Shown: positions 43,671-53,994 of the stretch, piece after piece
Numbering within the stretch: the stretch's first letter is position 1
How the letters are laid out: each line of letters begins with the position of its first letter
NCBI GenBank assembly: GCA_009837885.1
Contig: VXSP01000006.1
Coordinates: 1-64,000 of the forward strand
DNA: 64,000 bases
Direction: 5' to 3'
From: Holophagales bacterium
GTDB lineage: Bacteria; Acidobacteriota; Thermoanaerobaculia; Multivoradales; Multivoraceae
The notes under the pieces: model-generated
What the model was told of the DNA's origin: nothing
The model's database searches: none
The model's input: only the letters and a program-made list of their open reading frames with translations
Position numbers and translations under genes: made by a program

Positions 43671-44657
43671 GTGACAGGCGACGCCGCGGAGTGGCGGCCC
43701 ACCGCCGGGCTGGCCGCCCTGAAACGACGCGCGGCGATGCTCGCCGAGCTGCGCGCCTTCTTCGCCGAGCGAAGCGTGCTCGAGGTCGAAACCCCCCTGC
43801 TGTCCGCCGAGACCACCCTCGACCTGCACCTGGAACCCCTGAGCTCCCGGGTCGATGCGCCGGGCGTCGAGCGCGGGCGGATGTACCTCCAGACATCGCC
43901 GGAACTGGCGATGAAACGCCTGCTGGCCGCGGGTTCCGGCTCGATCTACCAGGTATGCAAGGCGTTCCGCGGCGGCGAGCGCGGCCGCTGGCACAACCCC
44001 GAGTTCACGATCCTCGAGTGGTACCGCGTGGGATGGGACGTGCACCGGCTGATGAGGGAAGTCGCGGCCCTGATCGAGACTCTGCTCGCCGGTTCGCACC
44101 GCCTGGAGCCGGCGGTCTACGCGAGCTACGCGGACCTCCTGCGGCGTCACGCCGGGGTCGATCCGTACGACGCCTCGACCGAGGCTCTTCGGCAAGCCGT
44201 CGAGGACACCCCTTCGCCCGTCGACACCGGCGGCCTCGACCGGGACGACCTGCTATCGCGGCTGTTCGGTGAGCGGGTCGAGCCCCGGTTCGCGCCCGAC
44301 CGCGTCACGGTCGTCTACGACTACCCCGCCACCCAGGCCGCGATGGCACAGTTGAACGTCTCCGATCCCCGCACCGCCGAGCGCTTCGAGGCCTACGTCG
44401 GGGAGATCGAACTGGCCAACGGCTACGGCGAACTCTGCGATCCCACCGAACAGCGGCAGCGCCTCGAACGCGACCTGGAGAGCCGCCGCCGAACCGGCCG
44501 GCCGCTGCCGCCGGTGCCGTCCCGGTTCCTGGCCGCGCTGGAGTCGGGGCTCCCGTCCTGTGCCGGAGTGGCCCTCGGTTTCGACAGGTTGCTCGGACTC
44601 GCACTTGGAGCCGGGAGCATCGAGGAACTCATCTCGTTCCCGGTGGAACGGGCCTGA
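43671..44657 (+). CDS. epmA: EF-P (R)-beta-lysine ligase EpmA
   Basis: 328 residues, a class II lysyl-tRNA-synthetase-like catalytic core without the anticodon domain (GenX/PoxA/EpmA type). Seen: LEVETPLLSAETTLDLHLEP, MYLQTSPELAMKRLLAAGSG, the motif 2 region CKAFRGGERGRWHNPEFTIL plus EWYR, IELANGYGEL, and motif 3 GVALGFDRLLGLALG. It attaches (R)-beta-lysine to Lys34 of EF-P. GTG start, 7 nt after the efp stop; the two are clearly an operon. The partner aminomutase EpmB is not in the window. Confidence 0.95.
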   Translation: MTGDAAEWRPTAGLAALKRRAAMLAELRAFFAERSVLEVETPLLSAETTLDLHLEPLSSRVDAPGVERGRMYLQTSPELAMKRLLAAGSGSIYQVCKAFRGGERGRWHNPEFTILEWYRVGWDVHRLMREVAALIETLLAGSHRLEPAVYASYADLLRRHAGVDPYDASTEALRQAVEDTPSPVDTGGLDRDDLLSRLFGERVEPRFAPDRVTVVYDYPATQAAMAQLNVSDPRTAERFEAYVGEIELANGYGELCDPTEQRQRLERDLESRRRTGRPLPPVPSRFLAALESGLPSCAGVALGFDRLLGLALGAGSIEELISFPVERA

Positions 44658-44717
44658 AGGAGGAACGGTGCCGGCCTGGCGGCCGGCGCGAATCGAAGCC
44701 GCCCCCGCGGGCTGGCG

Positions 44718-45293
44718 TCAGGTCGGGTTCGGAGCCTCGGCGGCCGGGCCGGGCGGCACCACTTCCAGGAGTTCGACCGCGGGGTGCCCGTCGCAGAAGA
44801 TCGTCGCGAGACGACCATGAACCGGCGATCCCTTGCCGTCGACGCCGTCACCCAGACCGAAGTGGCGCCGCATCTCGCGGTCCGGCTCGATCTCGAGCAG
44901 GCAGTGGGTGCTGATCCGCCGCAAACGACTGTGGCGAATCAACACGTGGCCGAGCGGAGTCGCTTCGCCGAGGACTTCGCGCCGGGCCGCTTCGGTCGTG
45001 AACCGGAAGTCCATCAACACGATGCCGAACATGACGACGGCGCCCGTGGCACGCCGCAGCACGATTCTCCGCGCGTACCGTCCGTCGTACGCCACGCGGT
45101 CCAGGACATCGACGTCGACCACGCCGCCATGGTGGGCCTCCAGGGTCACGGTCATGTGGTCTTCGTGATCCAGCAGAGCACGCTGGGGCTGTGGAACGGC
45201 AGCCCGCTGTACGACCACGGCTTCGGGCGCCCGCCGGCCGAACAGGCCGTACAGGTCGCCAATGTCGTGCGCCTGCGCCAACACCTCCTTCAC
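44718..45293 (-). CDS. Chorismate-lyase-like (DUF98-like) protein
   Basis: About 191 residues. The core LLDHEDHMTVTLEAHHGGVV, RRIVLRRATGAVVMFGIVLM and TPLGHVLIRHSRLRRISTHC has the conserved PLG..LI.H..LRR pattern of the chorismate pyruvate-lyase-like fold. Without closer similarity to UbiC it should not be called a ubiquinone enzyme. GTG at 45293 lies 11 nt after the rnd stop, so it is the second gene of an rnd operon; the exact start is uncertain. It converges on epmA. Confidence 0.6.
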   Translation of the reverse strand: MKEVLAQAHDIGDLYGLFGRRAPEAVVVQRAAVPQPQRALLDHEDHMTVTLEAHHGGVVDVDVLDRVAYDGRYARRIVLRRATGAVVMFGIVLMDFRFTTEAARREVLGEATPLGHVLIRHSRLRRISTHCLLEIEPDREMRRHFGLGDGVDGKGSPVHGRLATIFCDGHPAVELLEVVPPGPAAEAPNPT

Positions 45294-45304
45294 GGCGGCG
45301 GACT

Positions 45305-46444
45305 CTACCGGGACTTGAGCAAGGCGGAACGCTCCACCTCGGGCTGGAGCACCGAGCGGCGCCAGCCTTCGATCTCCGGCGGCCAGGTCCACGTGCCCCG
45401 CTCGAGACTCCGCGCCGCCCAGGCCTCGAGCGTCCTCCTTGGGACGAGGAACTCGGCCGGTACGTCGAGATCGGCGGCGACGCCCGCAACCAGCTTCCGA
45501 AGCCCCTCCGAAAGACCGCTCGACGATCGCCTGCCGGAGCGTTCCAGACGCTCGGGGAGCCGATCCTCCGGCAGCGAGCGGGCGCTGCGCACCAGCTCGA
45601 GCAGCTTCGGCCCGTACCGGCGTGCCTGGCGCGGCCCCAGGCTCTTCACCGGGGCCAGATCCTCCGACTTGCGTGGCAGGCGTCGCGCAAGGTCGACCAG
45701 GGTCTCGTCCTTCAGCACGAAACCCCGGGGCACGTCCCGCCGCCGGGCCCGCGCCTCTCGCCAATCGCACACGGCCTGGAGCGCCGCCAGTTGACGCCTG
45801 GACATGCCCGGCCGCCGCAGCCGGTTGTAGGACCAGGCCGGGTCCAGGCGCGCTTCGGCGTTCTTCAACAGGCGGCCGCACTCCTCCTCGGCCCAGGCGG
45901 TCCGAGCGAGATCCCGGAGCCGCGCCTGCAACCGCTCGTGGGCCGGCAGGAGGTAGGCCACATCGAGACCGGCGTACCGCACCTGCTCGTCGCTGAGCGG
46001 ACGCCGCAACCAGTTCGACCGCTGCACGCCCTTGCCCAGCTCGACATCGAAGAGCCGCGAAACCAGGTGGACGTAGCCCAGCGACCCACCCAGGCCGCAG
46101 AGGGTGGCGGCGACCTGGCAGTCGAACAGCGGTACCGGAGCGCACCCGAGCGCGTTGTGGAAGATCTCCAGATCCTCGCTCGGCGAGTGGAACACCTTCG
46201 TCACCTCCGGCGCCTGGACCACGGCAGCCAGCGGCGCTCGATCCCTGATCGAGACCATGTCGACGAGGTAGCAGCCCTGCGAATCCGCCACCTGAATCAG
46301 GCCAAGCCGGGCGAAGAAGGTCCGCTCCCGCACGAACTCGGTGTCCAGGCCGACGGCCGGCTCGCGCAGCCAGCGCTCGGCGAGGCCGGCGAGCCGATCG
46401 TCGCGGTCCACGACCTCGGGGGCCGGCGGCGGAGGAAGGGTCAT
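45305..46444 (-). CDS. rnd: Ribonuclease D
   Basis: 379 residues. DEDDy exonuclease motifs: VGLDTEFVRERTFFARLGL (Exo I), KVFHSPSEDLEIFHNALG (Exo II) and DEQVRYAGLDVAYLLPAHER (Exo III with Tyr). HRDC-like domains follow (RRQLAALQAVCDWREARARR and the C-terminal helices). It trims tRNA and other RNA 3' ends. ATG at 46444 is chosen because the exonuclease domain begins soon after it; upstream in-frame sequence is the opposite-strand promoter region of the nucleotidyltransferase. Confidence 0.93.
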   Translation of the reverse strand: MTLPPPPAPEVVDRDDRLAGLAERWLREPAVGLDTEFVRERTFFARLGLIQVADSQGCYLVDMVSIRDRAPLAAVVQAPEVTKVFHSPSEDLEIFHNALGCAPVPLFDCQVAATLCGLGGSLGYVHLVSRLFDVELGKGVQRSNWLRRPLSDEQVRYAGLDVAYLLPAHERLQARLRDLARTAWAEEECGRLLKNAEARLDPAWSYNRLRRPGMSRRQLAALQAVCDWREARARRRDVPRGFVLKDETLVDLARRLPRKSEDLAPVKSLGPRQARRYGPKLLELVRSARSLPEDRLPERLERSGRRSSSGLSEGLRKLVAGVAADLDVPAEFLVPRRTLEAWAARSLERGTWTWPPEIEGWRRSVLQPEVERSALLKSR

Positions 46445-46523
46445 TGAACAGGCAGGCGGCGACCCAGGCGAGGACCGTCGTCGGCCGGATGCTAGCGCCA
46501 GTAGCGGGCGCTCACATGGACCC

Positions 46524-46552
46524 TTGGGTGTCGCAAGTCCGCGTCGTACAAT
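46524..46552 (+). promoter_or_regulatory. Sigma-70-like promoter for the nucleotidyltransferase-hydrolase pair
   Basis: TTGGGT (46524-46529) and TACAAT (46547-46552) are separated by exactly 17 nt and lie 35 nt before the ATG at 46588. Confidence 0.45.
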
Positions 46553-46587
46553 CGAACCGCCCGACCTTGGAACCGGACAGACGACCG

Positions 46588-47523
46588 ATGGCCCACAGAT
46601 CCGTACCACTCGTCATCCTGGGAGGCAGCGACCGCAGGCCCGCCTACATGCCCCCGGGAGGACGTTCCAAGCACCCGCTCGCCGGCATCAAGGGCGTCGA
46701 CGTGAAGATCGGGGGCAGGCGGCTGATCGAAGTGGTCATCGAGAGGATCCGACAGGTGGAAGCCTTCGACCCGATCTACGTCGCCGGACCCGGTCACGCC
46801 TACCGGTCCCTGCCCGACGGGATCTCCGTCGACACCGACGGTGGCTTCGGCCGCAACATCCAGGTCGGCGTCGAGACGGCCCGCCAGCGGCACGGCGACG
46901 GACCGCTGGCGATCGTCACCTGTGACATCGTCCCCGATCCCGTCGAGATGAAGCGGGTGGTCAACGACTTCTGGAGCCACAGTCCCCTGGACTTTTTCTT
47001 CCCCATGATCCGGGCGCCTCGAGACCCCGAACGGCTCGGCGAATCCGGGTGGAAGCCGCAGTACCACGTCAAGCCCGAGGGGGGTTCCGCGCCCGTCCCC
47101 GTGCTGCCCGGTCACCTGGCCATGTTCGACTCCGCGGCGCTCCGCTGGAAGTTCATCTACCGGTTGATGGACCTCGGCTACCGGACACGCAACCGGCCGA
47201 TCCTCTATCGCAACGCCTACATGGCGCGACGCCTGCTCTGGATCATGCTCGTTCAGGACTTCATCCACCTCCTGAACCTGCGGCTGCCGACCTTTACCTG
47301 GGACACGCTGCTGTCGGGCACGCGCGCGGCGCGGCGCCTCAAGGAGAAGGTGATCCAGCAGTCCGAACTGGAACTCGCACTGCGCCGCATGTTCATCAAG
47401 CGACGCCACCGGCGCAGGCATCCCGACCGGAAGGTCCGGATGCCGGTCCTCGACGCGATGTCCCTGGCCCGCGATATCGATACGCAGGAGGAGGCGATCG
47501 CCTTCGGGGCCGTCACGGCGTGA
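46588..47523 (+). CDS. MobA-like nucleotidyltransferase family protein
   Basis: 311 residues. The N-terminus VPLVILGGSDRRPAYMPPGG followed by HPLAGIKGVDVKIGGRRLIE resembles the nucleotide-binding start of NTP transferases, although LxAGGxGxR is replaced by ILGGSDRR. ISVDTDGGFGRNIQVGVETA and LAIVTCDIVPDP provide the catalytic Asp region. The C-terminal ~100 residues are basic and helical. It probably activates a sugar or cofactor precursor; substrate unknown. Its TGA overlaps the GTG of the next gene, so the two act together. Confidence 0.72.
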   Translation: MAHRSVPLVILGGSDRRPAYMPPGGRSKHPLAGIKGVDVKIGGRRLIEVVIERIRQVEAFDPIYVAGPGHAYRSLPDGISVDTDGGFGRNIQVGVETARQRHGDGPLAIVTCDIVPDPVEMKRVVNDFWSHSPLDFFFPMIRAPRDPERLGESGWKPQYHVKPEGGSAPVPVLPGHLAMFDSAALRWKFIYRLMDLGYRTRNRPILYRNAYMARRLLWIMLVQDFIHLLNLRLPTFTWDTLLSGTRAARRLKEKVIQQSELELALRRMFIKRRHRRRHPDRKVRMPVLDAMSLARDIDTQEEAIAFGAVTA

Positions 47524-48860
47524 CCATCGTCCGACGGCGCCTCGTTTCGACGGCCGCCCTGGCGGCCGCTCTCTGCGCGCCGCTGCCCGCGGCCGAGCCG
47601 CACTTCGTCCTGCTTTCCGTGGACACCCTGCGCGCCGACGCGCTGGGGGCCTACGGCGGCGAGACGGCCACGACGCCGACGATCGACGCCCTCGCCGCCG
47701 GAGGCGTGCTGTTCGAGGACGCGCACACCACGATCGGCAAGACGGGCCCGGCCTTCGCCTCGATCTTCACGTCCCTCTACCCGCCGACACACGGGGCGCG
47801 GCGCAACGCCCAGCGGATGCGAAGCGACATCCCCGTGCTTGCCGAGATTCTCGGCGAGGCCGGCTACGAATCCGCGGCGTTCATCTCGAACTGGACGCTG
47901 CGTTCCGACCTGGTCGGTCTGAACCGCGGTTTCGACCACTACGACGAGGAGTTCACCGAGGCCCGGAACGCCGTTGGCGTGATGGAGCGCCACGCCGACG
48001 ACATCGCCACGGCCGCTGAACGATGGCTGCGCCGGCGCGACGGCGACGAGGACCGGCGCGCGCGCCCGCTCTTCCTCTGGGTCCACTTCTCCGATCCACA
48101 CAGCCCTTACCTGGAACGCAGGGGCTTCACGCCCCCGCAGCCGCCCCGCGAGCAGCGCGGCAGTGGTTGGCAACGGCGCTGGCGCTACCAGTCGGAGGTG
48201 AACTACGTCGATCACTGGCTCGGCCGCCTGTCCGAGGCGATCGACGAACTTCTCGCCGGCCCCCGTTTCACCCTGTTCCTGGCCGACCACGGCGAGAGCA
48301 TGGGCGAGCACGGCTACTGGGGACACGGCAAGAACGTCCACTGGCCCAACGCGCGGATACCGATGATCCTCGCTGGTCCGGGGATTCCCGAAGGCCGGCG
48401 CGTGGACGCCGCGGTTGGGGTGGTCGACGTGCTGCCGACCGTTCTCAACCTGCTCGAGCTCGAAGCCCCGGCGGACGTCACGGGAAGGAGCCTGGTTCCC
48501 ATCGGCGACGAGCCGCCCGGCGAGGCGCGGCCTCGCTACGTCATCGGTGACAAGCACAGCGCCCTGATGGCGAGGTCGCGCCGCAGCGCACCCTACGAGG
48601 ACCCCCTGCAGATCAGCATGGAGGTCGACGGCGCCAAGGTGCTCCACGACTTCTCGAAACGGGAGACCGTCTACTTCGATCTCACCGCCGACCCCCAGGA
48701 GCAGCGGCCGCTGCCCGCGCCGCCGGTCGACCTGGTGCCGCCGCTCGGCCGCCGTCTCGTGAACTGGTACCGGGACCTGCCGAAGTACGAGGCGAGGAGC
48801 GGGACCGTCCTCAGCGAGGAGGACGTCCGCCAGTTGAAGAGCCTCGGCTACATCGACTAG
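47520..48860 (+). CDS. Sulfatase-family hydrolase with Thr at the nucleophile position, exported
   Basis: 446 residues. A signal peptide (LVSTAALAAALCAPLPAAEP) is followed by the alkaline-phosphatase/sulfatase fold: FVLLSVDTLRADALGAYGGE, TIGKTGPAFASIFTSLYPPT, FLWVHFSDPHSPY, FLADHGESMGEHGYWGHGKN and a C-terminal VRQLKSLGYID. The sulfatase CxPxR motif is replaced by T75-G-P-A-F, so it cannot carry formylglycine and may be a phosphatase, phosphotransferase or Thr-type hydrolase. The GTG start overlaps the preceding stop (GTGA). Confidence 0.87.
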   Translation: MTIVRRRLVSTAALAAALCAPLPAAEPHFVLLSVDTLRADALGAYGGETATTPTIDALAAGGVLFEDAHTTIGKTGPAFASIFTSLYPPTHGARRNAQRMRSDIPVLAEILGEAGYESAAFISNWTLRSDLVGLNRGFDHYDEEFTEARNAVGVMERHADDIATAAERWLRRRDGDEDRRARPLFLWVHFSDPHSPYLERRGFTPPQPPREQRGSGWQRRWRYQSEVNYVDHWLGRLSEAIDELLAGPRFTLFLADHGESMGEHGYWGHGKNVHWPNARIPMILAGPGIPEGRRVDAAVGVVDVLPTVLNLLELEAPADVTGRSLVPIGDEPPGEARPRYVIGDKHSALMARSRRSAPYEDPLQISMEVDGAKVLHDFSKRETVYFDLTADPQEQRPLPAPPVDLVPPLGRRLVNWYRDLPKYEARSGTVLSEEDVRQLKSLGYID

Positions 48861-48880
48861 CGCGGCAGAAGGTCCGGAAG

Positions 48881-48917
48881 CCGGCGCTTTGCGCCGGATG
48901 CCGGCGGGGACGCCGGC
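48881..48917. terminator. Double hairpin between convergent genes
   Basis: Two adjacent perfect inverted repeats: CCGGCGC-TTT-GCGCCGG (48881-48897) and GCCGGCG-GGGA-CGCCGGC (48900-48917). They lie between the 3' ends of the hydrolase and the aminotransferase. There is no T run, so this would be a bidirectional pause or RNA-stabilising structure rather than a textbook terminator. The two stems share the core CCGGCG. Confidence 0.55.
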
Positions 48918-48940
48918 GCACCCAGTTTCCGCCGCCCAGG

Positions 48941-50215
48941 CTACTGGCCGCCGACCAGCACGACGCAGTCGGCAAGCAGCCGGGTCGCGGTCTCGATCTC
49001 CGAGAGGCCCGGCAGCGTCGGCGCGATGCGGATGTTCCGGTCCTGCGGATCGATGCCGTACGGGAACGTAGCGCCCGCGGGCGTCAGCTTGACGCCGGCC
49101 CGGCCCGCCATCTCGACCACGGCCCGCGCGCAGCCGGGCTCGGTGTCCAGGCTCACGAAGTAGCCGCCCCGGGGCCTGCTCCAGGTCGCGACGCCCAGTT
49201 CTTCCAGGGAGCCCAGCCCCTCCAGCGATTCGTCGAGAACACGCAGCACGGTTTCGAACTTCGGCCGGATCAGCTCCGCGTGCCCCCGCATGTGCTCCCG
49301 GACACTCGCGAGGCTGCCGTCGAAGAAGCGGGCGTGAGCGAGCTGGTTCAGCTTGTTCGGTCCGATCGTCTGGATCGAACGGAAACTCCGGATCCAGTCG
49401 CCGTTCCCGGGGCTCGCGGCGACCGCGGCCAGACCGGCGCCGCCGAAGGTGACCTTCGAGAACGAGGTGACGATGAACGGTCGGTCCTCGTGGCCGTGAG
49501 CGACGCAACGGTCGTACAGGTTGGCCAGCCGATCCGGCTCCCCCTCGAAGGCGTGCAGGGCGTAGGCGTCGTCCCAGATGACGCGGAAGTCGGGCGCCGC
49601 AGTTGGCATCCCGGCGATCGCCTCGACCACGTCGTCCGAGTAGGTAACGCCGGTCGGATTGCTGTAGCGGGGCACGCAGAACATCCCCTTGACGTTCCGG
49701 TCCTCGCCGGCGAGTCGCGCGACCTCGTCCATATCGGGGCCGTCGTCGCCCATCCCGATCGGCAGCATCTCGATGCCGTAGCGCTCCAGCACGGAGAAGT
49801 GACGGTCGTAGCCGGGACAGGGGCAGAGGAACTTCACCGGCGTCGAGCGCTTGGGACCGCCCCACGGATCGCCGCCCGGCACGCCGACCAGCATCGCCTG
49901 GACAACAAGGTCGTGCATCCACTGCAGGCTCGCGTTGCCGCCGACGAAGACCAGGTCCGGATCGACCTCGAGGATCTCGCCGAAGATCGCCCGCATCTCC
50001 GGCAGGCCGCGCGGGTCGCCGCCGTAGTTGCGGCAGTCCGTGCCGTCGCCGGCCCGGTCGTCCTCACGGTCGACCGCGCGCAGGAGCCCATGGGAGCGGG
50101 CGAGCTGCTCCGGCGACGGCTTGCCGCGGGTCATGTCGAGGCTGAGGTTCGCCGCGCGGGCGGCGTCGTACCGGCCGCGCGCCGCTTCGACGATGGCCGG
50201 ATCGATCGCCGGCAC
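48941..50215 (-). CDS. Aspartate aminotransferase-like (PF12897-type) PLP enzyme
   Basis: 424 residues of fold-type I. Seen: LSLDMTRGKPSPEQL near the N-terminus, NYGGDPRGLPEMRAIFGEIL, FLCPCPGYDRHFSVLERYGI, YSNPTGVTYSDDVVEA, WDDAYALHAFEG and SFSKVTFGGAGLAAVA (PLP lysine), with an Arg in RIAPTLPG binding the substrate carboxylate. It exchanges amino groups between an amino acid and a keto acid; exact substrate open. GTG at 50215 is preferred because GGAG lies 9 nt upstream and it starts just after the previous stop; ATG at 50254 would add 13 residues overlapping that gene. Confidence 0.88.
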   Translation of the reverse strand: MPAIDPAIVEAARGRYDAARAANLSLDMTRGKPSPEQLARSHGLLRAVDREDDRAGDGTDCRNYGGDPRGLPEMRAIFGEILEVDPDLVFVGGNASLQWMHDLVVQAMLVGVPGGDPWGGPKRSTPVKFLCPCPGYDRHFSVLERYGIEMLPIGMGDDGPDMDEVARLAGEDRNVKGMFCVPRYSNPTGVTYSDDVVEAIAGMPTAAPDFRVIWDDAYALHAFEGEPDRLANLYDRCVAHGHEDRPFIVTSFSKVTFGGAGLAAVAASPGNGDWIRSFRSIQTIGPNKLNQLAHARFFDGSLASVREHMRGHAELIRPKFETVLRVLDESLEGLGSLEELGVATWSRPRGGYFVSLDTEPGCARAVVEMAGRAGVKLTPAGATFPYGIDPQDRNIRIAPTLPGLSEIETATRLLADCVVLVGGQ

Positions 50216-50219
50216 GCCC

Positions 50220-51407
50220 CTACTCTCCGGCGGCCGCCGACGCGGCGCCGTCATGGACGATGCGGTAGATCACGCCTCGCAGGTCGTCCGACACGAGGAG
50301 CGACCCGTCGGCCCGTTCCATCACGTCGACCGGCCGCCCCCACGAGTCCTCACCCTGGAGCCAACCGGTGGCGAACTCCTCGTACTCCGTGGCCCGGCCT
50401 TCCCGGTCGACGTGAACCACCATGACCCGGTAGCCGATCTTGTTGCTGCGGTTCCAGGAACCGTGCTCGGCGATGAAGATCTGCCCGCGGTAGCGATCGG
50501 GGAAGGCATCGCCCTGGTAGAAACGCATGCCAACCGCCGCCACGTGGGGGTCGAGGTCGATAGCCGGCGGCACGAGCTCACCACAGGGACGCTCGTCGCC
50601 GAACTCCGGGTCCGGGATGTCCTGGCCGTGGCAGTACGGATAGCCGAAGTGCTGGCCGTCCTCCGTCAGCACGTTCAACTCGTCGGGCGGAATGTCGTCG
50701 CCCATCATGTCGCGGCCGTTGTCGGTGAACCACAGCTCGCTCGTGCCCGGGCGCCAGTCGAATCCGACCGTGTTGCGCACGCCGCGGGCAACGACCTCGT
50801 AGTCGCCGGTCTGGTCCAGTCGGAGGATCGTCGCGAAGGGATCCCCTTCGTCGCAGATGTTGCACGGGGCGCCCACCGGCACGTAGAGCTGCCCGTCGGG
50901 ACCGAAGCGGATGAACTTCCAGCCGTGATGAGTCTCCTCCGGCAGGTCGGCGGTGACCACGACCGGCGCGGGCGGCGAATCGAGCCGGCTCTCTATCCCT
51001 TCGAAACGGAGCACCCGGCTGATCTCCGCGACGTAGAGGTCGCCGTCGTGGAAGGCGACGCCGTTCGGCCAGTTCAGGTCGGCGCCGATGCGATAGCGGT
51101 CGTCGGCCCTGCCGTCGCCGTCCCGATCGACGACGGCGTGGACGACTCCGCCGCCCCTGCGTCCGGTGCCGACGAAGACGGTGCCGGAGGGGCTCTGGGC
51201 CAGCGAGCGGGCGACGTCGATCTCCGCGGCGAAGACGTCGATCGAGAAGCCGGCCGGCAGCTCGATCTGGTCCAGACGGAGTTCGTCGTCGGCGGCCGAC
51301 ACGGTCCCAACGGCGAAAGCCACGGCCATGAAGAAGGCACCGAAGCGGAGCACGGTGTCGCGTGAAGAGAGCCGGCGGCGCGGCAGGGGAAGCGGGGAAC
51401 GGAGCAT
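50220..51407 (-). CDS. Sorbosone-dehydrogenase-like beta-propeller protein, exported
   Basis: 395 residues with a signal sequence (FGAFFMAVAFAVGTVSAADD). It is a glucose/sorbosone dehydrogenase-type six-bladed propeller: QIELPAGFSIDVFAAEIDVA, SGTVFVGTGRRGG, HHGWKFIRFGPDGQLYVPVG, APCNIC, ARGVRNTVGFDWRPGTSELW, DELNVLTEDGQHFGYPYCHG and IFIAEHGSWNRSNKIGYRVM. Family members are PQQ-dependent periplasmic dehydrogenases, but PQQ binding cannot be confirmed here. AGGA lies 8 nt before the ATG. The gene upstream is a close paralogue. Confidence 0.88.
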   Translation of the reverse strand: MLRSPLPLPRRRLSSRDTVLRFGAFFMAVAFAVGTVSAADDELRLDQIELPAGFSIDVFAAEIDVARSLAQSPSGTVFVGTGRRGGGVVHAVVDRDGDGRADDRYRIGADLNWPNGVAFHDGDLYVAEISRVLRFEGIESRLDSPPAPVVVTADLPEETHHGWKFIRFGPDGQLYVPVGAPCNICDEGDPFATILRLDQTGDYEVVARGVRNTVGFDWRPGTSELWFTDNGRDMMGDDIPPDELNVLTEDGQHFGYPYCHGQDIPDPEFGDERPCGELVPPAIDLDPHVAAVGMRFYQGDAFPDRYRGQIFIAEHGSWNRSNKIGYRVMVVHVDREGRATEYEEFATGWLQGEDSWGRPVDVMERADGSLLVSDDLRGVIYRIVHDGAASAAAGE

Positions 51408-51493
51408 GCTGAGGATCCTGATGTGGTTGAACTAGACCTCCCGAGGCCAGGCGCCGGGAGCCAGGACGCGAACAAGGCCTGGCGAGAGTATCG

Positions 51494-53041
<1,548 letters not shown>

Positions 53042-53052
53042 CAACGATCAAG

Positions 53053-53940
53053 CTACCAGAGCATCACCGCGACGCCGGCCGCGATCACGGCCACCGTCGA
53101 CACCTTGCGCAGCGTGAGCGGCTCGGCGAAGAAGACGCGACCGAGCACCAGCGCCAGCGAGGAGCCGATGCCCCGCTTCACCGTCTCGACAAAACCGACC
53201 CAGGCATGCTGCAGCGCCAGCAACTGGAGTCCCTGCGCCGCGGCGCCGAGGACGACGGCGGTCAGCAGCAGGGTCCAGGTGCCGGCGCCCGCGCGAACGT
53301 CCGCCCGGCCGCGCACCACCGGCGCCTCGCGCAGGCCGCGAAGGACGAGCGTCGACACGGACAAACCGACGCCGAGGTGCAGGATCAGGCCGTGGAAGGC
53401 CGCGTTCGAGGCCTCGGTCGCGAGCTTGTCGAGCGGCAGCGCCGACGCCCAGAGGAAGGCGACCAGGATCATCCACCACGCGCCCGCGCTCAGTCTCCAC
53501 GGCTGGCGGCGCTCTCCGGTCCCCTCGCCCAACTGGAGCGCGAGAGCGCCGAACACGACCATCGCGATGCCGAACCACTCGCGGGCGCCCGGCAGTTCAC
53601 CAAGCAGCGGGATCGCGAGCAGCGACGTGAACACCGGCGTCAGCGAGAGGAGGGGGATCACCGCGCTCAGCCCGGAGAGGCGCACGGAGCGCAGGAAGCC
53701 GTAGTTCGCGCCCAGATTGCACGCGACGGAGGCGACGCCCGGCCACACGTACGCGGCGCTCACCGCGGCGGGCGGCTGCAATGCCACCCACAGGCCGTAG
53801 AGGGGCACGGCGCCGAGCGCCAGAACCATGACCAGGAAGGCGTCGCTCAGGCGACCGGTGAGCTTCTTGCGCAGAAGGTCGAACAGCGAGAAGCAGAGCG
53901 TCGCGCCGACGACGAGCACGATGCCGAGCAGGGAAACCAT
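53053..53940 (-). CDS. EamA / drug-metabolite transporter family permease
   Basis: 295 residues with about ten hydrophobic segments in two halves, the DMT/EamA layout (LLGIVLVVGATLCFSLFDLL at the start; second repeat from WMILVAFLWASALPLDKLAT). PLLSLTPVFTSLLAIPLLGE is the typical end of EamA helices 3-4. An inner-membrane exporter or importer of an unknown small metabolite. TAGACT (53952-53957, minus strand) ends 11 nt before the ATG. It leads the minus-strand run that continues into the two dehydrogenase-like genes and the aminotransferase. Confidence 0.9.
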   Translation of the reverse strand: MVSLLGIVLVVGATLCFSLFDLLRKKLTGRLSDAFLVMVLALGAVPLYGLWVALQPPAAVSAAYVWPGVASVACNLGANYGFLRSVRLSGLSAVIPLLSLTPVFTSLLAIPLLGELPGAREWFGIAMVVFGALALQLGEGTGERRQPWRLSAGAWWMILVAFLWASALPLDKLATEASNAAFHGLILHLGVGLSVSTLVLRGLREAPVVRGRADVRAGAGTWTLLLTAVVLGAAAQGLQLLALQHAWVGFVETVKRGIGSSLALVLGRVFFAEPLTLRKVSTVAVIAAGVAVMLW

Positions 53941-53951
53941 GCGCCACGATC

Positions 53952-53957
53952 AGTCTA
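53952..53957 (-). promoter_or_regulatory. TAGACT -10 element close to the EamA start
   Basis: On the minus strand TAGACT ends 11 nt before the ATG at 53940, and no Shine-Dalgarno is present in between. Confidence 0.4.
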
Positions 53958-53978
53958 GGGGCTTGCGCCGTGGAGCGC

Positions 53979-53984
53979 TACAAT
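53979..53984 (+). promoter_or_regulatory. TACAAT -10 element close to fabI start
   Basis: TACAAT ends 10 nt before the GTG at 53995, so the leader should be only a few nt. It is one of two divergent -10 elements in the 54-bp fabI/eamA gap. Confidence 0.45.
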
Positions 53985-53994
53985 CCCGGCGCCC

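Noticed and set aside
45294..46145. A longer start for the chorismate-lyase-like gene.
   Set aside because: The extension overlaps the RNase D domain in another frame and is low-complexity.
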